From Pantoea sp. At-9b (lineage in GTDB: Bacteria > Pseudomonadota > Gammaproteobacteria > Enterobacterales > Enterobacteriaceae), in assembly GCF_000175935.2 (NCBI RefSeq), contig NC_014837.1, positions 3,348,001 through 3,412,000 on the forward strand: a stretch of 64,000 nt of DNA, in the 5' to 3' direction. The notes below the pieces were generated by a model, which did not search any database, was not told the origin of the DNA, and saw only the letters and a list, made by a program, of their open reading frames with translations. Below, piece after piece: positions 53,547 through 63,268 of the stretch. A program made the translations under genes and the position numbers. Every line of letters begins with the position of its first letter. Within the stretch, counting starts at the first letter, position 1.

Positions 53547-54317
53547 TTACTTCTTAAATTTGTCGCACAGCGCCTGTGTGGCGTGGCGGAAAACACCCAG
53601 ATCGCTGCCGACAGCAACAAAACTGGCTCCCCATTCGAGATAACGGCGTGCGTCGGCTTCTACCGGAGCCAAAATACCGCTCGGTTTGCCCGCCGCTTTA
53701 GCGCGTTCAAAAATGTATTTAATGACTTTCAACACTTCCGGGTGCGCGGGCTGACCGAGATACCCCAGCGCCGCAGAAAGGTCGCCCGGCCCAACGAAGA
53801 TACCGTCCACACCTTCCACCGCGGCAATGGCATCAATGTTGTCCACCGCCAGCTGGGATTCGATCTGTACCAGCACCGTGATGTTGTCGTTGATGGTGGC
53901 GTTGTAATCCGGCAGCGTGCCGTACATGTTGCTACGGTGCGAAACGGATACCCCGCGAATCCCGGCTCCCGGATAGCGCGTGGAGGCCACGGCGCGTGTC
54001 GCTTCTTCCGCCGTCTCAACAAACGGAATCAGGAAGTTATAGAAACCGATATCCAACAGACGCTTGATGATGATCGGTTCGTTGCAAGGCGGGCGGACCA
54101 CCGGCGCGCTGTGACTGCCCTTCAACGCCATCAGTTGTGGAATAAAGGTGGTGATGTCATTCGGCGCGTGTTCGCCATCCAGCACCAGCCAGTCAAAGCC
54201 TGCCAGACCCAGGACTTCGGTGGTGATCGGATTGGCCAATGCACACCAGCTACCAATCAGGGTTTCTCCTGCCAGCAAACGGCGACGAAAGGCATTCGGC
54301 CAGGCTGTATTGCTCAT
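53547..54317 (-). CDS. garL: 2-dehydro-3-deoxyglucarate aldolase GarL
   Basis: Class II aldolase that splits 5-keto-4-deoxy-D-glucarate into pyruvate and tartronate semialdehyde. 256 residues as in E. coli; base His50 in [42 protein letters not shown] region seen in pieces, ILVQIES-type [13 protein letters not shown] (metal ligand Glu) and [12 protein letters not shown] (metal ligand Asp). The ATG at 54317 ([10 protein letters not shown]) has CAGGAG upstream; the longer frame overlaps gudD. Between gudD and garR. Confidence 0.96.
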   Translation of the reverse strand: MSNTAWPNAFRRRLLAGETLIGSWCALANPITTEVLGLAGFDWLVLDGEHAPNDITTFIPQLMALKGSHSAPVVRPPCNEPIIIKRLLDIGFYNFLIPFVETAEEATRAVASTRYPGAGIRGVSVSHRSNMYGTLPDYNATINDNITVLVQIESQLAVDNIDAIAAVEGVDGIFVGPGDLSAALGYLGQPAHPEVLKVIKYIFERAKAAGKPSGILAPVEADARRYLEWGASFVAVGSDLGVFRHATQALCDKFKK

Positions 54318-54343
54318 TATCTTGACTCCTGTAACGGAAAAAA

Positions 54344-55675
54344 TTAGCGCACCAGGCACGGACGTTTGTTATCAAAGGTCCAGTTGGGCACAAGGAATTG
54401 CATCGCCTGAGCGTCATCGCGCGCGCCCAGACCGTGTTTCTGATACAGCGCATTAGCCTGCATCACCTGATCCATATCCAGCTCGACACCGAGGCCCGGC
54501 TTCTGCGGTACCTGCACCATGCCACCTTTAATCTGGAACGGTTCTTTGGTCAGGCGCTGATTGCCTTCCTGCCAGATCCAGTGGGTATCGATGGCGGTAA
54601 TTGCGCCCGGCGCAGCGGCCGCCACGTGAGTGAACATCGCCAGCGAAACATCGAAATGGTTGTTAGAGTGTGAGCCCCAGGTCAGGCCAAAGTCGTGACA
54701 CATCTGCGCCACACGTACCGAGCCTTGCATGGTCCAAAAATGAGGATCAGCCAGCGGGATGTCGACCGATTGCAGTGACAGGGTGTGGCCCATCTGACGC
54801 CAGTCGGTGGCGATCATATTGGTGGCCGTCGGCAGCCCGGTGGCGCGACGGAATTCCGCCATCACTTCACGCCCGGAATAACCCTGCTCCGCACCGCACG
54901 GGTCTTCCGCATAGGCCAGCACGCCTTTCAGTTGTTTGCCCAGCAGAATGGCTTCATTCAGCGACCAGGCTCCGTTGGGATCAAGGGTGATGCGCGCCTG
55001 CGGGAAACGCTGCGCCAGCGCAGTGACCGCTTCAGCCTCTTCACCGCCGCGCAGCACACCACCTTTCAGTTTGAAATCATTAAAGCCGTATTTTTCATAC
55101 GCGGCTTCCGCCAGACGGACCACCGTATCCGGCGTCAGCGCCTCTTCATGACGCAGGCGATACCAGTCGCATTTGTCATTTTCCTGGTTCTGGTACGGCA
55201 GCGAGGTTTTCTTGCGATCGCCGACGTAGAACAGATAGCCGAGCATTTCTACCCGATCGCGTTGCTGTCCGTCGCCCAGTAACGACGCCACATTGACGCC
55301 CAAATGCTGACCAAGCAGGTCAAGCAGCGCCGCTTCAATCCCGGTCACCACATGGATGGTGGTGCGCAGGTCAAACGTCTGGCTGCCACGCCCGCCAGCA
55401 TCGCGGTCGGCAAAGGTGCTACGCACCAGGTTAAGAATGTTTTTGTACTCGCCAACGGTTTTCTGCACCACCAGCGCGGCGGCGTCTTCCAGCGTCTGAC
55501 GAATTTTCTCGCCACCCGGAATCTCCCCCACCCCGGTATGGCCCGCATTGTCTTTGATGATAACGATGTTGCGGGTGAAGAAAGGGGCATGCGCGCCACT
55601 CAGGTTGAGCAACATGCTGTCATAACCGGCCACCGGAATGACCTGCATGGATGTAATTTTCGGTGTCTGACTCAT
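54344..55675 (-). CDS. gudD: Glucarate dehydratase GudD
   Basis: Enolase-superfamily enzyme that dehydrates D-glucarate (and L-idarate) to 5-keto-4-deoxyglucarate. 443 residues. Active-site residues correspond one for one with E. coli GudD at an offset of three: Lys202 and Lys204 (FKLKGG), Asp232, Glu257, Asn286 as metal ligands, and the Asp310/His336 dyad. The start at 55675 ([10 protein letters not shown]) lies 10 bp after gudX, with AGGA upstream; the longer reading frame would overlap gudX out of frame. Confidence 0.97.
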   Translation of the reverse strand: MSQTPKITSMQVIPVAGYDSMLLNLSGAHAPFFTRNIVIIKDNAGHTGVGEIPGGEKIRQTLEDAAALVVQKTVGEYKNILNLVRSTFADRDAGGRGSQTFDLRTTIHVVTGIEAALLDLLGQHLGVNVASLLGDGQQRDRVEMLGYLFYVGDRKKTSLPYQNQENDKCDWYRLRHEEALTPDTVVRLAEAAYEKYGFNDFKLKGGVLRGGEEAEAVTALAQRFPQARITLDPNGAWSLNEAILLGKQLKGVLAYAEDPCGAEQGYSGREVMAEFRRATGLPTATNMIATDWRQMGHTLSLQSVDIPLADPHFWTMQGSVRVAQMCHDFGLTWGSHSNNHFDVSLAMFTHVAAAAPGAITAIDTHWIWQEGNQRLTKEPFQIKGGMVQVPQKPGLGVELDMDQVMQANALYQKHGLGARDDAQAMQFLVPNWTFDNKRPCLVR

Positions 55676-55685
55676 TTCCTGCTCC

Positions 55686-57032
55686 TTAAACTTTGCTGCG
55701 ACCAAAGGCCGGACGCTTACGGTCGAACGACCAACCGGGAACCAGATATTGCATCGCCGTAGCGTCATTACGCGCGCCGGCTGGCAGAGATTTGTACAGC
55801 GCATTAGCTTGTTGCAGACGATCCCAGTCCAGCTCAATGCCGAGGCCGGGTTTGTCCGGCACGGCGATTTTGCCGTTGCGGATTTGCAGCGGTTCTTTCG
55901 TCAGGCGCTGGTCGCCCTCCTGCCAGATCCAATGGGTATCAATCGCCGTTGGTTTACCCGGAACTGCCGCGCCAACATGCGTGAACATCGCCAGCGAAAT
56001 GTCGAAATGGTTGTTGGAGTGGCAACCCCAGGTCAGCCCCCAGTCATCACACAACTGCGCCACGCGGACCGCGCCGCTCAGTGTCCAGAAATGCGGGTCA
56101 GCCAGCGGGATATCGACAGCATTCAACATCACCGCATGGTTCATCTCACGCCAGTTGGTGGCGATCATATTGGTGGCTACCGGCAGGCCGGTGGCGCGAC
56201 GAAACTCCGCCATCACCTCGCGGCCGGAGTAGCCTTGCTCAGCCCCACAGGGGTCTTCGGCATAGGTCAATACCTCCCCCATGCCTTTACACAGGCTGAT
56301 GGCTTCATCAAGCAACCAGGCCCCGTTGGGATCGACGGTGATACGCGCATCCGGAAAACGTTTTTTCAACGCGACCGCCGAGGCGATTTCCTGCTCACCC
56401 GGTAATACGCCGCCTTTCAGTTTGAAATCTTTGAAGCCGTATTTATCCTGGGCCGCCTCCGCCAGACGGACCACCGCATCCGGCGTTAATGCTTCCTGAT
56501 GGCGCAGGTGATACCAGTCATGGCTGGCCGCTGCGCCGCTCAGATAGGGCAGATCGGTTTTACGCCGATCGCCGATGTAGAACAGATAACCGAGCACGGT
56601 CACTTCATCACGCTGCTGGCCCGGACCAAGCAGCTCCGCCACCGGTACACCCAGGCACTGGCCGAGCAAATCCAGCAGTGCCGCTTCCAGCGCAGCCACG
56701 GCGTTGACACGCAGTTCAAACGTCCAGGCCCCTTTGCCGAAGGTATCGAAATCCGCCGACTGGTTGCCTTTGTGCACCTGCTGCACCAGGCGATTCATGC
56801 GCGCCACCTGCTGGCCTTTCACCTGGGGAATCGCATCCACCAACGTCTGATAAATGGTCTCACCACCCGGCGCTTCACCCACACCGGTATGCCCGGCGCT
56901 ATCGGTCAGCACCACAATGTTGCGGGTGAAACAGGCGCTGTGCGCGCCGCCGATGTTGAGCAGCATGCTGTCGTAACCGGCAACCGGGATCACCTGCATA
57001 TCAGTGATAACCGGGGTACTTTGCGTATTCAT
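55686..57032 (-). CDS. gudX: Glucarate dehydratase-related protein GudX
   Basis: Paralogue of GudD, 448 residues, clearly the GudX type: it has the [20 protein letters not shown] insertion and the [17 protein letters not shown] segment of E. coli GudX. The residues equivalent to the GudD metal site and catalytic bases are all kept (Lys204, Lys206, Asp234, Glu259, Asn288, Asp312, His338). The E. coli protein is reported as only weakly active, so its real role is unclear. It lies between gudP (9-bp gap) and gudD (10-bp gap) in one operon. Confidence 0.94.
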   Translation of the reverse strand: MNTQSTPVITDMQVIPVAGYDSMLLNIGGAHSACFTRNIVVLTDSAGHTGVGEAPGGETIYQTLVDAIPQVKGQQVARMNRLVQQVHKGNQSADFDTFGKGAWTFELRVNAVAALEAALLDLLGQCLGVPVAELLGPGQQRDEVTVLGYLFYIGDRRKTDLPYLSGAAASHDWYHLRHQEALTPDAVVRLAEAAQDKYGFKDFKLKGGVLPGEQEIASAVALKKRFPDARITVDPNGAWLLDEAISLCKGMGEVLTYAEDPCGAEQGYSGREVMAEFRRATGLPVATNMIATNWREMNHAVMLNAVDIPLADPHFWTLSGAVRVAQLCDDWGLTWGCHSNNHFDISLAMFTHVGAAVPGKPTAIDTHWIWQEGDQRLTKEPLQIRNGKIAVPDKPGLGIELDWDRLQQANALYKSLPAGARNDATAMQYLVPGWSFDRKRPAFGRSKV

Positions 57033-57041
57033 GCTCTGTCC

Positions 57042-58388
57042 TTATGCCCGATGTTTCAATTCGATACGTTTGATATCCCCGGCAATCACCAGGAAGCTAA
57101 ACGCGGCGACGAAGGCGTGGATACCGACATAAATCAGCGCACCTTCAAAGGAACCGCTGGTGGCAATGATGTAGCCGATGGCGATGGGGGTAACAATGCC
57201 CGAGAAATTGCCGAACATATTGAACAGACCGCCACTCAGGCCGCTGATCTCTTTCGGCGCGGTATCCGCCATCACGGCCCAGCCCAGCGCCCCGATGCCT
57301 TTACCAAAGAACGCCAGCGCCATAAAGAACACCACCACCCACTCCGTTTGGGTGTAGTTACACATCACCATGCTGATGGACATCAGCATGCCGACCACAA
57401 TCGGGGTTTTACGCGCAATGTTCAGAGAGCCGGTTTTACGCATCAGGTAATCCGAGATCACCCCACCTAATACACCGCCCAGGAAGCCACACACCGCAGG
57501 CACTGAAGCAATAAACCCGGCTTTCAGAATCGACATGCCGCGCGCCTGCACCAGATATACCGGGAACCAGGTGATAAAGAAGTAGGTTAAGGCGTTGATG
57601 CAGTACTGACCGAGATAGATGCCCAGCATCATGCGGGAAGAGAGCAGCTGTTTGATTTGATAGAACTTCTCTCCCCAACTGACTTTGTGCTCAGACTTCT
57701 TGCTGTCCATATTGATCAGCGCGCCGCCCTGCTCCATATACTCCAGCTCAGCCTTGTTGACGCCAGGGTGATCGTTAGGATCGTGGATCACCTTCAGCCA
57801 GATAAAGCTGATGATGATGCCCAGTCCGCCCATAAACCAGAACACATGCGCCCAGCCCACTTCCGAGGTCAGCCAGCCCATGATGGGGGCGAAAATTACC
57901 GTGGCGAAGTATTGTGCGGAGTTGAAGATAGCCACCGCCGTGCCGCGTTCTTGCGCAGGGAACCAGGCGGCAACGATACGGCTGTTGCCCGGGAAAGACG
58001 GGGCTTCAGCCAGCCCCACGAGGAAGCGCAACATAAACAACGAAGCCACAATGCCGAAGCCGCTGAACAGGTCGACGAAGCCTTGCAGGAAGGTAAACAG
58101 TGACCAGGTGAAGATGCTCCAGAAGTAAACGCGTTTAGAACCGAAGCGGTCGAGCAGCCAACCACCCGGGATTTGGCCGATAACATAAGCCCATGAGAAT
58201 GCTGAGAAAATATATCCTAAACCGACCGAATCAAGGCCGATATCCTTGGACATGGCAGAACCGGCAATCGAAATCGTTGCACGATCACCGTAGTTGAAAG
58301 AGGTGACGATAAATAACATCACCACAATCCAGTAACGGGCGTTGGTGCGCTTTTGCACCGCTTCCGCTGTCTGGCTGAAACTATTCAT
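57042..58388 (-). CDS. gudP: Glucarate/galactarate transporter GudP (MFS, anion:cation symporter family)
   Basis: Imports D-glucarate and galactarate, presumably with protons. 448 residues with about twelve transmembrane helices; family segments are TSFNYGDRATISIAGSAM, GWAYVIGQIPGGWLLDRFG-type FSWAYVIGQIPGGWLLD, RFLVGLAEAPSFPGNSR and WFPAQERGTAVAIFNSAQYF. E. coli has two close paralogues, GudP and GarP; position next to gudX points to GudP. ATG at 58388 (MNSFSQTAEA) with AGGAG upstream. First gene of the six-gene gudP-gudX-gudD-garL-garR-garK operon. Confidence 0.94.
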   Translation of the reverse strand: MNSFSQTAEAVQKRTNARYWIVVMLFIVTSFNYGDRATISIAGSAMSKDIGLDSVGLGYIFSAFSWAYVIGQIPGGWLLDRFGSKRVYFWSIFTWSLFTFLQGFVDLFSGFGIVASLFMLRFLVGLAEAPSFPGNSRIVAAWFPAQERGTAVAIFNSAQYFATVIFAPIMGWLTSEVGWAHVFWFMGGLGIIISFIWLKVIHDPNDHPGVNKAELEYMEQGGALINMDSKKSEHKVSWGEKFYQIKQLLSSRMMLGIYLGQYCINALTYFFITWFPVYLVQARGMSILKAGFIASVPAVCGFLGGVLGGVISDYLMRKTGSLNIARKTPIVVGMLMSISMVMCNYTQTEWVVVFFMALAFFGKGIGALGWAVMADTAPKEISGLSGGLFNMFGNFSGIVTPIAIGYIIATSGSFEGALIYVGIHAFVAAFSFLVIAGDIKRIELKHRA

Positions 58389-58706
58389 GATGCACTCCTG
58401 AAATATAGCGGTCGCTACATTCACTCTGACTGCATACACATCGCGTTGGGTATCAGAATGATGTTCGGTTAAACACGGCGATTTTTTTATTGGCAATACG
58501 ATGATGCGTCGTGACGAATAACCTAACGTTGGATAACGAGAGCCAGTATAGAAACAGGTGGAGAGCGAAACACTGGAAGAAAGCCCGATGATTTCATCGC
58601 CTGGATAGGTATTTTGTGGCGTTTGCACATAACGCTGCGGCATGGCTCACGGAACCATCAAAATCACCTCAGCAATGGTCAATTAACATACAGCTTTATG
58701 ACGCTT

Positions 58707-58722
58707 TGTGAGTCCCTTCACT
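58707..58722. promoter_or_regulatory. Candidate CRP-cAMP site
   Basis: TGTGAGTCCCTTCACT matches the TGTGA-N6-TCACA core at 9 of 10 positions and lies in the divergent control region, about 180 bp before garD. Fits carbon-source regulation; unproven. Confidence 0.55.
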
Positions 58723-58725
58723 TGC

Positions 58726-58746
58726 GTTTGGTTAAATGTACCAAAC
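58726..58746. promoter_or_regulatory. Candidate operator, inverted repeat GTTTGGT-N7-ACCAAAC
   Basis: Perfect 7-bp arms (58726-58732 and 58740-58746) two turns of helix beyond the CRP-like site. The size and symmetry fit a dimeric transcription factor; which one is unknown. Confidence 0.5.
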
Positions 58747-58898
58747 TGACGTAATAAAACCGCCAAAAGCCAGTCAGTTGCACAATGTATTGGGTAATAC
58801 CCCTGCATATACTAAGGCTGGCAAAAAAAGATGGCGTGACGGAAGCAATCAATGACACCGCGTTGCCATGTACAGCGCGGCAGAATGGAAGGTGAGCA

Positions 58899-60458
58899 AT
58901 GAACCGACCTCTAAGCGAGAAACCGCTTTATATTAAAGTTCACGATAGCGATAACGTCGCCATCGTGGTGAATAACCAGGGGCTGCCTGCGGGCACCCGC
59001 TTTGACGATGGGCTGCAGCTGACTGAGCATGTGCCGCAGGGCCACAAGGTCGCACTGACTGATATTCCTGAGCAGGGCGCGATTGTGCGTTACGGCGAAG
59101 TGATCGGCTATGCACTGCGTCCCATTGCCCAGGGTAGCTGGATTGAGGAGTCACTGGTGGCGCTGCCCGAAGCGCCGCCGCTCGCCAGCCTGCCGCTGGC
59201 GAATAATGTCCCACCCGATTTACCGCCGCTGGCGGGTTATACCTTCGAAGGCTATCGCAATGCCGATGGCAGCGTAGGAACGCGCAATCTCCTCGCCATC
59301 ACCACCAGCGTGCATTGTGTTGCGGGTGTGGTGGATTACGTGGTGAAAATTATCGAACGCGATCTGCTACCGCGTTATCCCAATGTTGATGGCGTGGTGG
59401 CTCTCAATCACCTTTATGGCTGCGGTGTGGCCATTAATGCACCTGCTGCGGTCGTGCCGATTCGCACCATTCATAACCTGGCGCTGAACCCCAATTTTGG
59501 CGGCGAAGTGATGGTGGTTAGCCTTGGCTGCGAGAAGTTGCAGCCTGAGCGCCTGCTGACCGGTACCCCCGATGTGCAGGCCATCTCACTGGACGATAAT
59601 GACATTGTGCGTTTGCAGGATGAACGCCTGGTGGGCTTTGGCGCGATGGTGGATGAGATTTTGCAGGTCGCCGAACGCCATCTGAAACGGCTCAATCAAC
59701 GTAAGCGCGAAACCTGCCCGGCTTCTGAGTTGGTCATCGGCATGCAATGTGGTGGCAGCGATGCGTTTTCTGGCGTCACCGCGAACCCGGCAGTGGGCTT
59801 TGCTTCTGATCTGCTGGTACGCTGCGGCGCAACGGTGATGTTTTCCGAAGTGACCGAAGTGCGTGATGCAATCCATCTGTTGACGCCACGTGTGGTTGAT
59901 GAAGCAACCGGCAAACGTCTGCTGGAGGAGATGGCGTGGTATGACGACTACCTCAGCCTCGGACAAACCGATCGTAGCGCTAACCCTTCACCCGGCAACA
60001 AAAAAGGCGGCCTGGCCAATGTGGTAGAAAAAGCGCTGGGATCGATTGCCAAATCCGGTCGTAGCCCGATTGTTGAGGTGCTGTCAGCGGGCCAGCGGCC
60101 AACCAAACGCGGTTTAATCTATGCGGCGACCCCCGCCAGTGATTTTGTTTGCGGAACGCAGCAGATGGCATCCGGTATTACGTTGCAGGTCTTTACGACC
60201 GGACGCGGCACACCTTATGGCCTGGCGGCAATTCCGGTCATCAAGATGGCGACGCGCAGCGCACTGGCTGAACGCTGGCATGATTTGATGGATATTAATG
60301 CGGGCACCATTGCCACCGGTGAAGAGAGTATCGAACAAGTCGGCTGGCGGTTGTTTGAACTGATTCTGGATATTGCCAGCGCACGTAAGCAGACATGGTC
60401 CGACCGCTGGGGCATCCGCAATCAGCTGGCGGTGTTTAATCCGGCGCCTGTGACCTGA
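58899..60458 (+). CDS. garD: Galactarate dehydratase GarD
   Basis: Iron-dependent dehydratase that converts galactarate (meso) to 5-keto-4-deoxyglucarate, which enters the same path as the GudD product. 519 residues (523 in E. coli): an N-terminal SAF-like domain (about 10-90, FYIKVHD-type [15 protein letters not shown]) and the UxaA/altronate dehydratase core with [61 protein letters not shown] region and [24 protein letters not shown] precedes the ATG. Divergent from the gud/gar operon and convergent with yqcA. Confidence 0.97.
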   Translation: MNRPLSEKPLYIKVHDSDNVAIVVNNQGLPAGTRFDDGLQLTEHVPQGHKVALTDIPEQGAIVRYGEVIGYALRPIAQGSWIEESLVALPEAPPLASLPLANNVPPDLPPLAGYTFEGYRNADGSVGTRNLLAITTSVHCVAGVVDYVVKIIERDLLPRYPNVDGVVALNHLYGCGVAINAPAAVVPIRTIHNLALNPNFGGEVMVVSLGCEKLQPERLLTGTPDVQAISLDDNDIVRLQDERLVGFGAMVDEILQVAERHLKRLNQRKRETCPASELVIGMQCGGSDAFSGVTANPAVGFASDLLVRCGATVMFSEVTEVRDAIHLLTPRVVDEATGKRLLEEMAWYDDYLSLGQTDRSANPSPGNKKGGLANVVEKALGSIAKSGRSPIVEVLSAGQRPTKRGLIYAATPASDFVCGTQQMASGITLQVFTTGRGTPYGLAAIPVIKMATRSALAERWHDLMDINAGTIATGEESIEQVGWRLFELILDIASARKQTWSDRWGIRNQLAVFNPAPVT

Positions 60459-60468
60459 TTCCCTCATC

Positions 60469-60498
60469 CGTAGCGGCGCGATTTATCGCGCCGCTACG
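60469..60498. repeat. Intergenic palindromic repeat, copy D (compact form)
   Basis: CGTAGCGGCGCGAT (60469-60482) and ATCGCGCCGCTACG (60485-60498) with a 2-base centre: the bare palindrome without an inner loop. It fills almost all of the 43-bp gap between the convergent garD and yqcA stops. Confidence 0.9.
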
Positions 60499-60501
60499 TA
60501 A

Positions 60502-60948
60502 TTACAACAACTTGCCCCAGTTTTCCACCCAAGGCGTGGTGACCGATTCCGGCTCCGGATCTTCCGTCGCATCCACCGTTAACAGCTCACCGACACGTTT
60601 GGCGCTCTGCTCCTGCAACAACGCATCGAAGGTCTTGCCCGCGCCGCAGAAGTTATCGTAGCTGCTGTCGCCCAGCGCAATCACGCCATAGCGCAAGTCA
60701 GGTTGATAGCCCAGCTGATCTTTCACCGCGTGATACAGCCCGGCGATGCTATCAGGAAAATCGCCCTGACCGGTGGTGGAGGTGATAATCAACACCACAT
60801 CCTGCTGATAATCCTGCCACTGTGCCAGCGACGGGTCTTCAAACACCTTGACTTCATGGCCCTGCGCCTGCAATACCGGTTCCGCCTCTTCCGCTACCAG
60901 CAACGCATTGCCGTAAACTGTACCTACAAAAATGCCAATCTTTGCCAT
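60502..60948 (-). CDS. yqcA: Flavodoxin YqcA
   Basis: A 148-residue single-domain FMN flavodoxin of the MioC/YqcA group, a soluble electron carrier of unknown partner. The phosphate loop reads [14 protein letters not shown] (about 8-21), followed by [12 protein letters not shown] and [14 protein letters not shown], the flavin-contact loops. ATG at 60948 with AGGAG seven bases upstream; the TTG one codon before is an unlikely start. It follows truC by 11 bp and is co-transcribed with yqcC and truC, as in E. coli. Confidence 0.94.
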   Translation of the reverse strand: MAKIGIFVGTVYGNALLVAEEAEPVLQAQGHEVKVFEDPSLAQWQDYQQDVVLIITSTTGQGDFPDSIAGLYHAVKDQLGYQPDLRYGVIALGDSSYDNFCGAGKTFDALLQEQSAKRVGELLTVDATEDPEPESVTTPWVENWGKLL

Positions 60949-60959
60949 CAAGCTGCTCC

Positions 60960-61739
60960 TTATTCTGTTGGCTTATCCTGGACTGCCTCATCGACAAACT
61001 CAACCCTGGGAACATCAGGGATCTGATGCTGCCAGCCAAACTGGTGCAGCATCTGCTGCCAGACGGTATCCAGACCGGCACGGATCACCAGCGGTTCCCC
61101 AGTAACCGGATGATTCAGGCTCAGCGCGCTGGCATGCAACATCAGACGATCCAGCCCAAAATTTGCCGCCGCGCCACGGTTCTGCCGCAGATCACCGTGA
61201 GTCGTATCACCAATAATGGGGTGGCGCAGATGTGCCATATGGCGGCGCAACTGGTGCTTGCGGCCAGTACGCGGTTGCATCTCCACCAGGCTGTAACGCG
61301 CAGTGGCATAACGACCAATCGCTACCGGCATTTCAGTGTGCGCCAGCATCTGAAAATCGGTGACTGCCGGTTGCGGCCCACGGGGTTCGGTGGCGAACTT
61401 ATCAGCGATCTTATCGAGTTCCTCAACCAACGGATAATCGAGCGTACCGCTTTCCATCAGCCAGCCACGCAGCACCGCATGGTAGGTTTTGCGGATTTGA
61501 TGTTGTTCGAATTGCTGGGCCAGCAGCCGCCCAACCTCACTCGACAATCCCATCAACAACACGCCCGAGGTAGGACGATCCAGGCGGTGGGCGGTAAAAA
61601 CGTGCTGACCAATCTGATCACGCACCGTTTGCATCACCACCACTTTTTCTTTGCGGTCGAGCCAGCTACGGTGCACCAGCCAACCCGCAGGTTTATTGAC
61701 GGCGACCAGCCACTCGTCCTGATAAATAATCTCCAGCAT
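60960..61739 (-). CDS. truC: tRNA pseudouridine(65) synthase TruC
   Basis: RluA-family synthase making pseudouridine 65 in tRNA-Ile and tRNA-Asp. 259 residues; catalytic Asp54 in [12 protein letters not shown], with [14 protein letters not shown] before it and [20 protein letters not shown] after it. Its start overlaps the yqcC stop by one base (TGATG/TAATG type junction at 61739). Confidence 0.96.
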   Translation of the reverse strand: MLEIIYQDEWLVAVNKPAGWLVHRSWLDRKEKVVVMQTVRDQIGQHVFTAHRLDRPTSGVLLMGLSSEVGRLLAQQFEQHQIRKTYHAVLRGWLMESGTLDYPLVEELDKIADKFATEPRGPQPAVTDFQMLAHTEMPVAIGRYATARYSLVEMQPRTGRKHQLRRHMAHLRHPIIGDTTHGDLRQNRGAAANFGLDRLMLHASALSLNHPVTGEPLVIRAGLDTVWQQMLHQFGWQHQIPDVPRVEFVDEAVQDKPTE

Positions 61740-62068
61740 CAGGCAGCAGGTTCCGAAAATAAGGCATCAAGCTGGCGTAACGTCAGCAACAGCATGGGAT
61801 GGCCCGGCGTGCCGGGAGGAAGCGCCATTTCATAATAATGCGCCACCGCGAAATTTTGTGGCAACGGGGCATCAGCGGCGATCAGCGCCTGCAACCGTGG
61901 GATTAACACCCACTGTAGCCACTCAAGCGGTGCCAGCGTATCAAGGCAAAAGGGTTGGGTGCTGGCAAATGCGGCGGCATCGGGGGATTGCGTCTGCCAG
62001 TGGTCGTGTTCGCGCATCACCGCTTCGACCTGCTGTAGCCGCTGCAAAATAAGTTGTTGCGACGACAT
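61739..62068 (-). CDS. yqcC: YqcC family protein
   Basis: A 109-residue cytosolic protein of the YqcC family, function unknown. The conserved core ASTQPFCLDTLAPLEWLQWVLIPRLQALI is recognisable in pieces and matches E. coli YqcC (109 residues), as does the AHYYEMAL segment. First gene of yqcC-truC-yqcA; its start is about 70 bp downstream of the csrB terminator on the same strand. Confidence 0.92.
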   Translation of the reverse strand: MSSQQLILQRLQQVEAVMREHDHWQTQSPDAAAFASTQPFCLDTLAPLEWLQWVLIPRLQALIAADAPLPQNFAVAHYYEMALPPGTPGHPMLLLTLRQLDALFSEPAA

Positions 62069-62135
62069 GCGCCACCTCCAGAGAAAAATCGGGCGGCAAG
62101 CATATCACTTGTCGGGCGATGCTCAAAAAGCGCAT

Positions 62136-62169
62136 AAAAAAAGGGGAGCACTGTAATTACAGTGCTCCC
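62136..62169 (-). terminator. Intrinsic terminator of csrB
   Basis: Perfect 26-bp palindrome: GGGAGCACTGTAA (62144-62156) and TTACAGTGCTCCC (62157-62169), followed on the minus strand by CTTTTTTTATG. Confidence 0.97.
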
Positions 62170-62488
62170 GGTTCGTTTGCAGCAATCCCGCCACCGCTGT
62201 GCTCCCTGCTCATCCGTGACAACTTTTCCTGTGCTATCCTTCGCTTGTCATCCTGACGTTGGTCCTTAGCATCCTGGCCCGCCACATCCCGCGTGGCTCT
62301 CATTCTCCGTCCTGGAGGTGTCCCTGACTCACTCCTGAGTGTCCTGCTTCATCCTGAAGCCTTCCGTGTGCCGTAAACTCCGTTACGCTCCAGCCACCTG
62401 GCTGATATTCTCCTGAACATCGCTTAATCCGTGGCTTCCTGCCAGTGGTAACTATTCTGGCAGAAACTATCGCGGATACAAGGTACTA
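62137..62488 (-). ncRNA. csrB: CsrB regulatory RNA (CsrA antagonist)
   Basis: Non-coding RNA that sequesters many CsrA dimers through repeated GGA hairpins. On the minus strand I count about 22 GGA trinucleotides, many in CAGGA or AGGAT loops (for example TTCAGGATGAA, CTCAGGAGTGAG, CTCCAGGACGGAG). The 3' part (AGGAAAAGTTGTCA, GATGAGCAGGGAGCA, AACGAACCGGGAGC) is almost the same as E. coli CsrB, and the place between yqcC and syd matches. The 3' end is the terminator at 62144-62169. The 5' end is an estimate, from a possible extended -10 TGATGTAAC (62495-62503); E. coli CsrB is 369 nt. Confidence 0.95.
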
Positions 62489-62600
62489 AAAGCCGTTACA
62501 TCAGTCAGTTATCGGATGATTTTCGGACTGTTGCCATAAACTCATGATTCACAATATTTTTACAAGCCAGGCTTCGCGAATTCTTCAGTACAATTTGCCG

Positions 62601-62633
62601 ATCTCTCACACATCATGTGAGAGATCTCTTACA
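62601..62633. promoter_or_regulatory. UvrY-type binding palindromes upstream of csrB
   Basis: TGTGAGAGATCTCTTACA (62616-62633) is the 18-bp inverted repeat of the kind recognised by UvrY/SirA upstream of csrB. The adjacent ATCTCTCACA (62601-62610) is a perfect inverse of TGTGAGAGAT (62616-62625), giving three half-sites. It lies about 130 bp before the estimated csrB start and 25 bp beyond the syd stop. Confidence 0.85.
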
Positions 62634-62657
62634 ACAAAGCGAGCCAATGTCTGCAAT

Positions 62658-63206
62658 CTACTCGCTAACCGGTTGTAAGTTATTAAGAAACATCTTAATT
62701 TCTGGGGACAATATCTCGCGCTTTTTGCTACCAGGATGCTCAAGAATAACTTCACCCGTAAGATTACATAGCGAGATGACATCCTGCTCGGAATCCGTCG
62801 TGGCGATAAACAAGGTCGGGCTTTGCTTCAGGCGACGCTTCATGACCAAATGACCAATCAAATTCTCCTGTAAACGCGTGAAATCATCTTCACTCCACAC
62901 CTGTAACAACGTGATATCCCGCTGCTGAAATCGTGCGGTCATATCACCGGCAAACTGGGTGGTGTAAAACGCGGTAATATCCGGCTGCAGTTCGAGATCC
63001 AGCGCACGCTCAACGGCTGCCAGCGTCGCTGGTAACGTAAATGGCTGGGGTTGCCACAACACGCGATCATCCAGCGTCGTCTGAATGCAGGGCGACGGGA
63101 CACCGTGCAGATCACTGCTGGCGGGTAAGTGTCCGGTGCGCTGCTGCCATTCATCACAATAACGGGCGGTAAAATCGCGCAGAGCATCTACGGTTTGCTG
63201 CATCAT
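62658..63206 (-). CDS. syd: SecY-interacting protein Syd
   Basis: Cytosolic protein that binds SecY and may check assembly of the SecYEG translocon. 182 residues (181 in E. coli), with [52 protein letters not shown] (in pieces) and [22 protein letters not shown]. Two adjacent ATGs (63206 and 63203) are possible starts. It is divergent from queF and precedes csrB. Confidence 0.94.
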   Translation of the reverse strand: MMQQTVDALRDFTARYCDEWQQRTGHLPASSDLHGVPSPCIQTTLDDRVLWQPQPFTLPATLAAVERALDLELQPDITAFYTTQFAGDMTARFQQRDITLLQVWSEDDFTRLQENLIGHLVMKRRLKQSPTLFIATTDSEQDVISLCNLTGEVILEHPGSKKREILSPEIKMFLNNLQPVSE

Positions 63207-63268
63207 TCATCTTCTCGCTTCTGATAGGTTACACTTAGCCACTTTGATGGATTTTAGTGGTAACCGTT

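Larger units (their letters stand above)
58389..58898. other. Divergent regulatory region between gudP and garD
   Basis: 510 bp with no plausible gene, between the two divergent aldarate transcripts. It contains a CRP-like site (58707-58722) and a GTTTGGT/ACCAAAC inverted repeat (58726-58746). A binding site for the aldarate regulator CdaR is expected, but I cannot recognise its motif with certainty. Confidence 0.7.

Noticed and set aside
55676..55837. N-terminal extension of gudD
   Set aside because: It overlaps the 3' end of gudX in another frame and has no counterpart in GudD; the ATG at 55675 gives the expected length.
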